The position numbers and the translations under genes are program-made. From assembly GCA_029260345.1 (NCBI GenBank), contig JAJDDK010000005.1, forward strand, positions 62,001 through 126,000: a stretch of DNA of 64,000 bases. The letters run 5' to 3'. The first letter of the stretch is position 1; every line of letters starts with the position of its first letter. Source of the DNA: Phycisphaerales bacterium. Its GTDB lineage: Bacteria > Planctomycetota > Phycisphaerae > Phycisphaerales > UBA1924. Under the pieces are notes generated by a model. It was given only the letters and a program-made list of their open reading frames with translations. It was not told where the DNA came from and did not search any database. Below are positions 16,873 to 25,270 of the stretch, in pieces.

Positions 16873-18606
16873 ATGAACCGACGTACACCAACTTGCTTCC
16901 GTCGCACTGCCTCGGCGCCGCGCCGTCGCGGCGTCGCCATGCTGCTGGTCATCGTCGCGCTCGGCACGGGAGTGGTCCTGGCGGGCGCGTACATGACAAG
17001 CAACAGCACCGCCGGTTCGGTCGGCGACAACGCTTCCAGCGCCATCAAAGCAAGCTGGAGCGCCAAGACCGCATCAGACATCGGCGTCGCCATCATGGAA
17101 ACCGAGCTGGACTGGCGCACCGCCATTGCAGATGGAACGCTGATCAGCAATCAACCAATCGCCGGCGGCAACGTGACGATCACGTTTCAGAATTTGGACG
17201 GCGACGCGCCAAGCGCTGACGACGCTGACGTCATTATGACAGTCACTGCCGTGGTCAATGGCGTAGAAAGCAAGACGCAGAAGATCGTGCGTCTGATTCC
17301 CGACGCCAATGTTGAGGAAGCCATCGAGAACATCGCGGATGAATTCACGGTGTTCGCGGACGAAGCGCTGGAAGTGGACAGCACGTCGGTCGTCGGCGTG
17401 TGGAGCGCGAGCCCCGAAGCGAATTCGTCGAAGATTGGCAAAGTCGGCATCGGCTTTGCGGACGGCTCCAACTTCCAGGTGTCGTCGAGCGCCAAGGTGT
17501 CCAAGATGGGCATCTATGTCTCGAGCGCTGCCGCATCGTCGCTGCGAACCGCAATCAACGACGTGCGCTTTACAACGGGCGTTCGTTTGCCGGTGCCGCT
17601 GCCGGCGCCGCCGAAGCTGATGCCATCTGACTTTGACAGCCTGATCTATGTGGAAACTGAAATCGACTACAACGGAACGTCCGGCAACCTGCCGCCGGGG
17701 CACTTCAAACGCCTGCGATTGCGCAATGGCGCCGTCGTCACACTGAATGAGATCTACGGCACGCACTATGCCTTCGATGATCTGGATATCGAATCCGGCT
17801 CCGTGCTGGTGATTGCCGGCAATGTCAAGATTCGAGTTGACGACGATATTCGGGTCAGCAATCGCTCCGCCATCGAATTGAAGACCACGGACTCCACGAT
17901 GGAGGTCTGGATCGCAGACACACTGGATGTCAGAGACAGCACGATAGGATTCGCACGAGCGATTGCCGCTGATTCCGGCCGTTCGCGATACGACAAATTC
18001 AAGTATCGCTCACCATCTTCGATTCGCATCAATGGCGTCTACAACGATGGGCGATTCATTGATAACGATTTCGTCCCCGGCCAGTACGTGATCATCGAGG
18101 ACAACGCTTTGGTCTCTGCGAACATCTACGCTCCGTACTCCGAAGTTGACATTCGCGACGGCGGCACCGTCTTCGGGCGCATCTCAGGGCGGCGCATGCG
18201 CCTGACCAGCAACGGCGCCATTCTGGGTGATCCTGCGCTGGATAAGGGCATTGGTCTGACGGAGAAAATGGGCCCGCTGTACAAGGCAAACGGCGATCCG
18301 ATCGACGGATTGGCGGATGCGCTGGCCAACGTCAATGACACCGCCGGGCTGGATGCCGCGGTCGATGGACTGACTTCAACACTGGGATCCGTGGTGGATT
18401 TGGTCGGCGGTTTGCTGGGTGGCGGAGGTGGCGGGGAACCCGCCATCGATGTCACCGAACGCAAAAGGGGCCGCGCCATCGCCCGCGAGTGGCCCATGAG
18501 AGCGTTTGCGATGGAGATCCGCAAGAAGAACGAGGATTTCTTGGATGAGCCGGACGGATCGTTCCTGGTCGCGAAGGCCGATGATGATGATGACGATGAT
18601 GACTAA
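16873..18606 (+). CDS. PilX/GspK-like protein with beta-helix-like domain and poly-Asp tail
   Basis: 577 residues. The N-terminus RRRGVAMLLVIVALG resembles the PilX/GspK anchor, which lacks Glu+5. The long C-terminal domain has repeated short beta strands (SGSVLVIAGNVKIRVDDDI, YAPYSEVDIRDGGTVFGRI), suggesting a stacked beta structure of the kind seen in large PilX-type proteins. The chain ends in eight aspartates encoded by a GAT/GAC repeat (about 18580-18603), a possible Ca2+-binding tail. GAGGAG at 16861-16866 fixes ATG 16873. GspK-type proteins cap the pseudopilus tip, which fits the neighbours. Confidence 0.8.
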   Translation: MNRRTPTCFRRTASAPRRRGVAMLLVIVALGTGVVLAGAYMTSNSTAGSVGDNASSAIKASWSAKTASDIGVAIMETELDWRTAIADGTLISNQPIAGGNVTITFQNLDGDAPSADDADVIMTVTAVVNGVESKTQKIVRLIPDANVEEAIENIADEFTVFADEALEVDSTSVVGVWSASPEANSSKIGKVGIGFADGSNFQVSSSAKVSKMGIYVSSAAASSLRTAINDVRFTTGVRLPVPLPAPPKLMPSDFDSLIYVETEIDYNGTSGNLPPGHFKRLRLRNGAVVTLNEIYGTHYAFDDLDIESGSVLVIAGNVKIRVDDDIRVSNRSAIELKTTDSTMEVWIADTLDVRDSTIGFARAIAADSGRSRYDKFKYRSPSSIRINGVYNDGRFIDNDFVPGQYVIIEDNALVSANIYAPYSEVDIRDGGTVFGRISGRRMRLTSNGAILGDPALDKGIGLTEKMGPLYKANGDPIDGLADALANVNDTAGLDAAVDGLTSTLGSVVDLVGGLLGGGGGGEPAIDVTERKRGRAIAREWPMRAFAMEIRKKNEDFLDEPDGSFLVAKADDDDDDDD

Positions 18607-18618
18607 CGAGGCGATGGT

Positions 18619-19155
18619 TTGAACCACGAAGTTCCAACAACCAAGCCCTTCACTCGACGAGCGTGCGCGTTCACGCTCGTCGAGCTTTTGATTGCGATCG
18701 CGATCCTCGCGGTCGCCATCGGCATCGCCGTTCCTGCGTTGCAGCCGAATGATCGCGCTTTGCTCGTGACCGCTGCGGGACAAGTCGCGGCGGATATGGA
18801 ATACGCCCAGTCGCGCTCAATCGCCGTTCCCAACGACGCCACGCTGGTGAAGTTCGACCCGGACAAACGCGACGGTGCGACGTACTGGGTCGCCACAGTC
18901 AGCGACCCTGATACGCCCGTCATGAAGCCATACACCACCACGCCGCACACGATCACGTTTGGCGTCGGTGCGGCGGCGGACCTCGCAGGTATTTCCATCG
19001 AGCTCATTGGTGTGACGGATCAAGTGGTCTTCGACTCAGTCGGGCGGCTCAATCCAATCACGGATGTTCGCGTCCGTCTGTCGAATGACGGAGGTGAACT
19101 GGACGTGGCGGTGTCCGCCGCGACCGGTTTCGTGACGATTGAAGACCCGCCGTAA
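18619..19155 (+). CDS. pseudopilin, GspH/FimT-like
   Basis: 178 residues. Prepilin signal FTLVELLIAIAILAVAIGIAVPAL with Glu+5; the residue before Phe is Ala (CAFTL), an allowed but less common variant of Gly-1. The C-terminal domain fits the GspH/FimT size. The start is TTG 18619, 12 nt after the previous stop, with GAGG at 18608-18611. It closes the four-gene cluster, and a hairpin terminator follows at 19172. Confidence 0.85.
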   Translation: MNHEVPTTKPFTRRACAFTLVELLIAIAILAVAIGIAVPALQPNDRALLVTAAGQVAADMEYAQSRSIAVPNDATLVKFDPDKRDGATYWVATVSDPDTPVMKPYTTTPHTITFGVGAAADLAGISIELIGVTDQVVFDSVGRLNPITDVRVRLSNDGGELDVAVSAATGFVTIEDPP

Positions 19156-19171
19156 GTCTCGTTGAAGCGAG

Positions 19172-19195
19172 CCGGCTCGTCCCCGAGCCGGTTTT
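19172..19195 (+). terminator. rho-independent terminator of the pseudopilin cluster
   Basis: Stem CCGGCTCG / CGAGCCGG (8 bp, 4-nt loop) followed by TTTT, 17 nt after the stop of the last pilin gene. Confidence 0.7.
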
Positions 19196-19252
19196 CGCTG
19201 GCAGTACATTGGACGTTGACCGGGCCGTGGACGGCCCGGCTCGCGGGACCGG

Positions 19253-19258
19253 TACAAT
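19253..19258 (+). promoter_or_regulatory. -10-like hexamer TACAAT, 8 nt before a GTG start
   Basis: TACAAT, eight nt, then GTG 19267. It follows the terminator at 19172, so a new transcript must begin here, and there is no Shine-Dalgarno site. Confidence 0.5.
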
Positions 19259-19266
19259 GCGCCGCG

Positions 19267-19824
19267 GTGTCACGGCGACGACTGCATTACGAACGCGCTT
19301 TCGAAGGATTTCTGCGAGCTCGCGGAATTCCCTATGTCACCGTCGATGAAGCGCGCAAAGCGCTCCTCGGCGCCGGCGCGATTGATGGCCTTGAATCCCG
19401 CGCGCTCAAATCATTTGACTTTGTCGTGTACGGCGCCGGTCGCAACCATCTCATCGACGTCAAAGGCCGCAAAATGGGGGCTGCCGGGCGCGGTCGGCTC
19501 GAGTCCTGGGTCACCACCGAAGACGTCGAATCGCTCGCGATCTGGCAGGGCCTTTTCGGCGACGGGTTCGGCGCAGGTTTCGTTTTCATGCACTGGTGTG
19601 AGCAGCAGCCCCCTGATGCGCTCTTTCAGGAAGTCATCGAACATCGCGGCCGCTGGTACGCCCTGCGACACGTCGCTCTGGATGACTACCGCGATGCGAT
19701 GCGCGTCCGCAGCCAGCGCTGGGGCACCGTGGATCTGCCGGCGCAGGACTACCACCGGCTGAGCGAGCCATTCTGCCCGATTCAGGCGACCAGACCCCGA
19801 ACCGAGGCGCCGGCGACCGTCTAA
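19267..19824 (+). CDS. HYExAFE-family protein, nuclease-like fold
   Basis: 185 residues from GTG 19267 (VSRRRLHYERAFEGFLR). The HYERAFE block gives the family its name; the family is known mainly from Planctomycetota. The segment FDFVVYGAGRNHLIDVKGRK has the D-x(n)-D-V-K arrangement of PD-(D/E)xK nucleases (hydrophobic strand, Asp, then E/D-x-K as DVK), suggesting a restriction-endonuclease-like fold. Activity is not demonstrated for the family as far as I know. It follows a terminator and has its own promoter-like hexamer. Confidence 0.75.
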   Translation: MSRRRLHYERAFEGFLRARGIPYVTVDEARKALLGAGAIDGLESRALKSFDFVVYGAGRNHLIDVKGRKMGAAGRGRLESWVTTEDVESLAIWQGLFGDGFGAGFVFMHWCEQQPPDALFQEVIEHRGRWYALRHVALDDYRDAMRVRSQRWGTVDLPAQDYHRLSEPFCPIQATRPRTEAPATV

Positions 19825-19866
19825 TTCCTTTACACCCCGCACGCCCCGGCGTATCGTCGATTCACC

Positions 19867-20148
19867 ATGATCAGACGAATCACTGCGGTGCTGACGCTTC
19901 TTGCCGCCTTGACACTCCTGGCGGCGCCGGCGATGGCCCAAGTCTCGCCGACACAAGGGTTGCCGACGACCAACCAGGCGCCGCCGCCAAATGCGGCTCA
20001 ATCCGCCAATCGCATCCCGCCGCCCACGCCGCCTGCGACGGAATCGCTCGGCATGTCCGTCCTGCTGTACTACACCGTGCTCGTGGTGCTCGGCGGCGCG
20101 ACGATCGCCGTGAGTGTTTTCCCCGGCAAGCGCGGCCACCAGGACTGA
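19867..20148 (+). CDS. small exported membrane protein, unknown
   Basis: 93 residues: signal peptide ending AMAQ (about residue 25), a proline-rich linker (PPPNAAQ, IPPPTPPATE), and one membrane helix (about 63-83) with a short basic tail. A TATCGT hexamer lies 9 nt before ATG 19867. It is first in a run of three small envelope proteins. No known family is recognised. Confidence 0.65.
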   Translation: MIRRITAVLTLLAALTLLAAPAMAQVSPTQGLPTTNQAPPPNAAQSANRIPPPTPPATESLGMSVLLYYTVLVVLGGATIAVSVFPGKRGHQD

Positions 20149-20240
20149 CGCCGCCAGTTCGGAACCGATTGGCCGATGGCACGAATACCAACGTCACGTG
20201 CATCCACTTCGTTTGGAACGCCCTTCAGGGGAACGACGAT

Positions 20241-20537
20241 ATGAACAGAAAACAGTTTCGAGCGCTCATCGCGCTCAACGCCTTCCTGCTGATCGCCCTC
20301 GCGGCCGTATCACTGGCGCCGAGCGTTTCAGCGCAGGCCGGTTCCCGCGCCCGCGGCCAGTACGGCATGATCAGCGGTCTTGTGCAGGGGTCGGAGGTCG
20401 CCGCGATTTACATCGTTGACGCGTCCAACCAGGAAATGATCTCGCTGTACTGGGATCGCAACCGGCGCGGCTTCACGGCGCTTGGCTATCGCAACCTGGC
20501 TGAAGACGCCGTCGTCGCCACCGGAGGTGGCCGATGA
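20241..20537 (+). CDS. small membrane-anchored protein, unknown
   Basis: 98 residues: an N-terminal membrane helix or uncleaved signal (about 8-32), then a short globular part GMISGLVQGSEVAAIYIVDASNQ..., which looks like one or two beta-propeller-like strands (visible VDASNQEMISLYWDRNRR). ATG 20241 follows AGGGGA; the frame is open from 20169, but the earlier part is not credible. The stop overlaps the next gene (ATGA). The next gene product has a similar layout, so the pair may be diverged duplicates. Confidence 0.68.
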   Translation: MNRKQFRALIALNAFLLIALAAVSLAPSVSAQAGSRARGQYGMISGLVQGSEVAAIYIVDASNQEMISLYWDRNRRGFTALGYRNLAEDAVVATGGGR

Positions 20538-20869
20538 GCAATCAAGCAAACTCAAATCGTCGCATCGCGCCGGGCGTCACCACCTTGTGGGCCGCCGCCT
20601 TCGTCATCTTCGCCATGATTCTGATGCAGGCGTCACGCCTCGGACCCGGCGTGGCCTACGCCAATGATTCCGGTTCTGTGGCGGACCTCGCGCTCGCCAC
20701 GGTCGCCGTCGGTAACAACGAAGACGTCATGGTCGTGCTGGACGGCCGCGCCGAGAAGGTGATGGTCTACGGCATCTCCGGCAACCGTCAGCTCGAGTTC
20801 CTTGGCAATCACAGCGTCTCAGACCTCTACATCCAGGGACGCCAGTCCGTCGGCCGTCGCAGCCGCTGA
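20534..20869 (+). CDS. small membrane-anchored protein, paralogue-like to its upstream neighbour
   Basis: 111 residues: a membrane helix (about 18-35), then LALATVAVGNNEDVMVVLDGRAEKVMVYGISGNRQLEFLG, a half-propeller-like motif (value, description, value), and a basic tail. GGAGG at 20522-20526 precedes ATG 20534, which overlaps the previous stop, so the two are translationally coupled. A shared role in the envelope is inferred. No database family is recognised. Confidence 0.68.
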   Translation: MSNQANSNRRIAPGVTTLWAAAFVIFAMILMQASRLGPGVAYANDSGSVADLALATVAVGNNEDVMVVLDGRAEKVMVYGISGNRQLEFLGNHSVSDLYIQGRQSVGRRSR

Positions 20870-20916
20870 CTCGGGTATGATGATCGCACGCTTCGCGTAT
20901 GGACCCCGCCGGGCCT

Positions 20917-20957
20917 GATCGAACGCCCGCGCGGGACGCAACAACCCTTGTTCGATC
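20917..20957 (+). promoter_or_regulatory. inverted repeat upstream of ricT
   Basis: GATCGAAC (20917-20924) and GTTCGATC (20950-20957) with a GC-rich mini-hairpin between them. It lies 67 nt before the ricT start, in the only gap that could hold its promoter; operator or attenuator is a guess. Confidence 0.3.
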
Positions 20958-21023
20958 GACAACACGGTTCGCACCCATCTCCTGAGATGCACTGCGCGCC
21001 GCCTACGCGAAGCGAATGCCCAC

Positions 21024-22340
21024 ATGTCGATCTTTCCCCTCGAGCAATTCGAGACGGACGTCAAACTCGCGCAAGAAGAGCGCGAGATCTACGAGAAGCT
21101 CAAGGCGCCAAAATCCATGGTGGTGCGCTTCGGCTACCTCCGGCTCGTCGGCGAATATCCCTACACCGGCAACATCACGCCCGGCTGCGGCTCAAAGATC
21201 GTCGTCCGCACCCATCGCGGCACCGAGATCGGCGAAATGCTCACCAGCACCTGCCCCAACGCCGGGTGCGCCAAGAGCGTCACGCGCCAGGAAATGCTCG
21301 AATACATCGAGAACTCCGGCGGCAAGGACTACCCGTTCTACACCGACGGCAAAGCCCTTCGCGTCGCGACGATCGAGGACATGAATCGTCAGGCCCAGCT
21401 TGAGTCCACCAAATCGGAACTGATCAAAGCCGCCCGCGCCCGTGTCGCCGAATTCGACATGCCGATGAAGATCATCGAGGCGGAGCCGATCCTCGGCGAA
21501 GAACGATTGACGTTCTACTTTACTTCAGAAGAGCGCATCGACTTTCGCGATCTGGTGCGCACGCTGGCCGAAGATCACAAGTGCCGCATCGAGCTGCGCC
21601 AGGTCGGCGCTCGCGACGAAGCGCGCATCACCGCCGACTACGAACGCTGCGGCCAGCACTGCTGCTGCAAGCAGTTCCTCAAAGTCCTCAAACCCGTCTC
21701 CATGCGCTCCGCCAAGACGCAGAAAGCCACACTCGATCCGCTCAAGATCAGCGGGCGGTGCGGCCGCCTCATGTGCTGCCTGCGCTACGAGGACGAAACC
21801 TACGAAACGCTGAAGAAACGACTGCCGCGCCGCAAGAAGCGCGTCGGCACACTCGAAGGCCCTGGCATCGTCGTTGATTCGCAGATTCTCACGCAGCTCG
21901 TCCTCGTCGAACTGGACTCCGACCGCCGGCGCATCGCCGTGCCTGTCGAAGAACTGCGCGATCCTGATGCGCCGCTCCCGGTGAAAGAGCCGGAGCCCGA
22001 TCCCTTCCGCGGCGTCAGCAAAGACAAGGTGGAAGAACGCACCGACGATCAAAAACGCACCAAACGCCGGCGCAGTCGGCGCGGGCGCGGCAAAACCAAA
22101 CACCAACAACAAGACGACTTCCGCGCCAAGTCTCAGCAGACCGACGCGCCGGAAACCTCAAGGCCGCCAAAGAAAGACCGCGCCCCATCTGCAGACGCTC
22201 CCTCAGGCGAACCCGCCGGCGGCGAGGGCGGCGCTCCCAAGAAGAAACGACGCCGTCGCGGTCGGCGCGGCAAAGGAAAACGCCCCGGCGGTGAAGGCGG
22301 AGGCGCCGACAACGCAAATCCCGGCCCCTCAAGCGATTGA
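21024..22340 (+). CDS. ricT: PSP1-domain protein, RicT/YaaT-like
   Basis: 438 residues. The PSP1 domain covers about 30-290 and has the family cysteine blocks ERCGQHCCCKQF and GRCGRLMCCLRYE. In Bacillus, RicT with RicA and RicF forms an Fe-S complex affecting RNA processing; no ricA or ricF gene is visible here. The extra block CPNAGCAKS near residue 75 adds two more cysteines. The last 100 residues are a lysine/arginine-rich low-complexity tail (KKKRRRRGRRGKGKR), probably RNA- or ribosome-binding. ATG 21024 lacks a strong Shine-Dalgarno site. lepB follows after 38 nt. Confidence 0.88.
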   Translation: MSIFPLEQFETDVKLAQEEREIYEKLKAPKSMVVRFGYLRLVGEYPYTGNITPGCGSKIVVRTHRGTEIGEMLTSTCPNAGCAKSVTRQEMLEYIENSGGKDYPFYTDGKALRVATIEDMNRQAQLESTKSELIKAARARVAEFDMPMKIIEAEPILGEERLTFYFTSEERIDFRDLVRTLAEDHKCRIELRQVGARDEARITADYERCGQHCCCKQFLKVLKPVSMRSAKTQKATLDPLKISGRCGRLMCCLRYEDETYETLKKRLPRRKKRVGTLEGPGIVVDSQILTQLVLVELDSDRRRIAVPVEELRDPDAPLPVKEPEPDPFRGVSKDKVEERTDDQKRTKRRRSRRGRGKTKHQQQDDFRAKSQQTDAPETSRPPKKDRAPSADAPSGEPAGGEGGAPKKKRRRRGRRGKGKRPGGEGGGADNANPGPSSD

Positions 22341-22378
22341 GCGCACCGCTCCCGATGCCCGATATCCTCTGACCCGCT

Positions 22379-23941
22379 GTGAGCACCTCAAGCGCCAATC
22401 CGACAGGCGAAAAACGCGAGCCGGAATCGCTGAAGGAGACGCTGATCTCCATCATCATCGCGTTTGCGCTCGCCTTCGTCGGCCGCTCGTACGTCATCGA
22501 ACCGTTCGTCATTCCCACCGGCTCCATGGCGCCGACGCTCAACGGCGCGCACATGCGCTTCCACAGCGCCGCCAGTGGATTTGAATGGGCCGCAAACCCG
22601 CGCGATTACACCCCCGATGGTCGCCAGCCCTACGGCGTGCAAGGCTCGCGCCGTTCGGGTCAGCCCATCACGGTGGATGATCCAGTCACCGGCACGCCGT
22701 TTTCACAGGCGGATGTGCCGCTTCGCGCCGGCGATCGCATCCTTGTTCTGAAGTACCTCTACGCCGTGCTTGATCCGGCGCGGTTCGATGTGGTGGTCTT
22801 CAAGAACCCTGAAAACCCGCAAGAGAACTTCATCAAGCGATTGGTCGGATTGCCGCACGAGGAAATCTGGCTGTGCGATGGCGATCTCTTTGTGCGCGAG
22901 CCTGATTCAACGGACCCCGAGAAGAAACGCTGGCGCGTGCAGCGTAAGCCGCGCCGTGTGCAGGACGAAGTGTGGTGGCCGGTTTTCTCCAGTGATTACA
23001 CGCCGCTCGATGGCGCGCTGATGGGTCAAACCTGGCGCGGCCCGTGGACCGGCTCAGACTGGGACGTCAGTGGCCATGCGTATCGCACCGATTCTTCCAG
23101 CCCCGGCGATCTCACGTGGAACAACGACGCATGGCCCATCACCGATCGCACGCCATACAACGATCCGATTCATGGCCAGCGCCAGTCCATGCACTTTCCC
23201 GTTTCCGACATTCGCCTGCGCCTCGGTGTTGAACCGGACGAAACCGGACTGAACGCCACGGCAACGCTCATCGCGCGCCAGCATGTGTTCAAAGCGGATC
23301 TCGACGGAACCACCGCAACCTTACGCATGCGCCGCATCGACAGCGACGACTGGACCGTCCTCGCCAGCGGCGAGTTCAAAGGTTTTACGCCGGGACGCAT
23401 CACCACGGTGGAAGTGGCGCACGTCGATCAATCGCTCGAACTGCGCCTGAATGGCAAGCGCATCGCGTACGGCACGTACGACTGGTCGCCGACTGAACGA
23501 CTCACGTGGGCAACCAATGAAAACGCCTCGCGCGATCGCGGCTTGCCGCTTGCCGAGCCCGAGACGTACCTCGCGCCGCAGGTGTCATGGTCCTTCAGCG
23601 GCTCGCCCGTCACGCTGTATGACGTCGGTCTGGATCGCGACCTGCACTGGCGCACCGATCATGACTCGACGGGCTACAGTCGCGCTTCGACACCAGACAC
23701 GTCGTTCACGCTGAACAAAGATCAGTTCTTCATGCTCGGCGACAACAGTCCGTCAAGCCGCGATTCGCGCATGTGGGACATTGTGGACCCGTGGGTCGCG
23801 GCGACCATCGACGACCGCATCGGCGTCGTCCCGCGCGAGTTGATGATGGGCAAGGCGTTCTTTGTGTACTTCCCGGCGCCGCACCAGAACCTCGGCCCGA
23901 TCCCGGTGCCGGATTTCGGTCGCCTGCGCTTCATCAAATAA
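22379..23941 (+). CDS. lepB: signal peptidase I with a large insert
   Basis: 520 residues, against about 170-330 in most bacteria. One membrane helix (about 19-40), catalytic Ser49 in VIPTGSMAPTL, catalytic Lys153 in FIKRLVGLPHEEI, and box E GDNSPSSRDSR (about 454-464). About 270 residues separate the Lys region from box E. This insert has alternating beta-like segments (TVEVAHVDQSLELRLNGKRI) that resemble a jelly-roll/LamG-type fold. A smaller insert (about 57-115) follows the Ser motif. The start is GTG 22379, with a TATCCT hexamer 10 nt upstream. It removes signal peptides of exported proteins such as those at 3.5, 57 and 58 kb. Confidence 0.9.
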   Translation: MSTSSANPTGEKREPESLKETLISIIIAFALAFVGRSYVIEPFVIPTGSMAPTLNGAHMRFHSAASGFEWAANPRDYTPDGRQPYGVQGSRRSGQPITVDDPVTGTPFSQADVPLRAGDRILVLKYLYAVLDPARFDVVVFKNPENPQENFIKRLVGLPHEEIWLCDGDLFVREPDSTDPEKKRWRVQRKPRRVQDEVWWPVFSSDYTPLDGALMGQTWRGPWTGSDWDVSGHAYRTDSSSPGDLTWNNDAWPITDRTPYNDPIHGQRQSMHFPVSDIRLRLGVEPDETGLNATATLIARQHVFKADLDGTTATLRMRRIDSDDWTVLASGEFKGFTPGRITTVEVAHVDQSLELRLNGKRIAYGTYDWSPTERLTWATNENASRDRGLPLAEPETYLAPQVSWSFSGSPVTLYDVGLDRDLHWRTDHDSTGYSRASTPDTSFTLNKDQFFMLGDNSPSSRDSRMWDIVDPWVAATIDDRIGVVPRELMMGKAFFVYFPAPHQNLGPIPVPDFGRLRFIK

Positions 23942-23957
23942 TGTGGTGTAACCAATT

Positions 23958-24287
23958 CCGAACCGCGCCCGTGAGGAAGCGGTTTTGTGCATGAATTTAA
24001 TCCAGCGAGAAACCACATTGGCCCCGAAGGGGCCCACGATTGTTGCCACGGGTGAAGCGATCCCGGCATCGCCGGGGTGAGCGCAACTCGTGGAAAGAGC
24101 GCAATGATCCAACAAGCCCCGAAGGGGCGATGGAAACGAGCAGCTATTCCTGCGCCCCTCCGGGGCTGGATTCATTTGGGATATTCACCACGAGTTACGC
24201 TTCGCTTCACTCGTGGCAACAATCGGACGCCCCTCCGGGGCAAGGAGATCCATTGCACAAAGCCGCTTCCTCACGGGCGCGGTTCGG
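23958..24287. repeat. 330-bp imperfect palindrome with 35-bp terminal inverted repeats (MITE-like)
   Basis: The outer arms 23958-23992 and 24253-24287 are inverted copies, matching 33 of 35 bases (CCGAACCGCGCCCGTGAGGA is the shared beginning). Inner arms also pair: GCCCCGAAGGGGC near 24020 with GCCCCTCCGGGGC near 24228, and ATTGTTGCCACG with CGTGGCAACAAT, plus a second GCCCCGAAGGGGC / GCCCCTCCGGGGC pair nearer the centre. No ORF of note is inside. The right end touches the stop codon of the LOG gene. A single related arm occurs at 53471. Gap 23942-24288 holds nothing else. Confidence 0.8.
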
Positions 24288-24288
24288 A

Positions 24289-25122
24289 TTAATCAATGGC
24301 CTGCGAACGCTGCGATGACGTGTTGTCGTTTTTCTCACCAAGCCACCAGCGCGGCTTCACCGGCGCGCCATACTTCAACCCAAACCGCTCCATCGACACA
24401 TCACGAATATGTTGCGCCGCTTCCTCTGCGGAGTCCGTCACAAAGATGTCTTCGATATCTTTCGCGTCAATGGTCTTCTCTTCGACCATCGTGCCGCGAA
24501 TGAAATCAAACAGCGGTTGCCAGTAATCGCGACCCATCACCACCATCGGAAAATTCTGAATCTTCGCAGTCTGGATGAGCGTCGCCGTCTCAAAGATTTC
24601 ATCCATCGTGCCGAAGCCGCCCGGCAGCGCCACAAAGGCATAGCTGTATTTCACCAGCATCACTTTGCGCACAAAGAAGTACCGAAACGTGACGACTTTA
24701 TCGAGGTACGGATTCGCCGATTGTTCGAACGGCAATTCGATGTTCACGCCGACACTGTGCCCGCCCGCGTCTTTGGCGCCGCGGTTCGCGGCTTCCATCA
24801 CGCCGGGGCCGCCACCGGTCATGACCGTGAAGCCAACCTTCGCCAATTCGCGCCCCACGTCGCGGGCCATGATGTAGTAGGGGTGTTCTTCTTTGAATCG
24901 CGCCGAGCCGAACACGGTGACGCACGGGCCGAGGAAGTGCAGTTGGCGAAAGCCGCGCAGGAATTCAAGGCCAATGCGACCGAGTCGCAGCAGTTCGACG
25001 CCGCGCTCCTCGGGGCCTTCCAGAAACCGGCGCACGTCCTGACGTTTGCCGTCGGGGTGCTCCATGGCGTCGCTGGCTTCGCGAGCGACGGAGACGTCTT
25101 TGCTGTGTGAAGTGTCGGTCAT
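24289..25122 (-). CDS. LOG-family protein (TIGR00730-like nucleotide hydrolase)
   Basis: 277 residues. The family releases free base from nucleoside 5'-monophosphates (cytokinin-activating enzymes are the best-known members); older annotations call it lysine decarboxylase. GGGPGVMEAANRGA (about 103-116) and the hallmark PGGFGTMDE (167-175) are intact, as is the Arg-Lys pair in FFVRKVMLVK. An N-terminal extension of about 60 residues is longer than in short LOG proteins. No Shine-Dalgarno site is seen before ATG 25122. The gene ends against a palindromic repeat. Confidence 0.88.
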   Translation of the reverse strand: MTDTSHSKDVSVAREASDAMEHPDGKRQDVRRFLEGPEERGVELLRLGRIGLEFLRGFRQLHFLGPCVTVFGSARFKEEHPYYIMARDVGRELAKVGFTVMTGGGPGVMEAANRGAKDAGGHSVGVNIELPFEQSANPYLDKVVTFRYFFVRKVMLVKYSYAFVALPGGFGTMDEIFETATLIQTAKIQNFPMVVMGRDYWQPLFDFIRGTMVEEKTIDAKDIEDIFVTDSAEEAAQHIRDVSMERFGLKYGAPVKPRWWLGEKNDNTSSQRSQAID

Positions 25123-25162
25123 GACGAGTGGGGATCACTGGAGAGGCGCCAACTGGATTCCG

Positions 25163-25258
25163 GGGTGCCGTGGTACGGGCGCCGCAGGCGACAGTGCCAC
25201 GCTTGTGCAAATTGTGGCGCATTCGTGGCACTGCCCTTCGGGCCGTACCACGGCACCC
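25163..25258. repeat. 96-bp nested palindrome, GGTGCCGTGG family copy 1
   Basis: GGGTGCCGTGGTACGG (25163-25178) pairs perfectly with CCGTACCACGGCACCC (25243-25258). Inside, CAGTGCCACG (25192-25201) pairs with CGTGGCACTG (25224-25233). It lies between the LOG start and the hisS stop. A second element with the same outer ends is at 38199-38297. Confidence 0.85.
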
Positions 25259-25270
25259 TAGTGCATGCGC

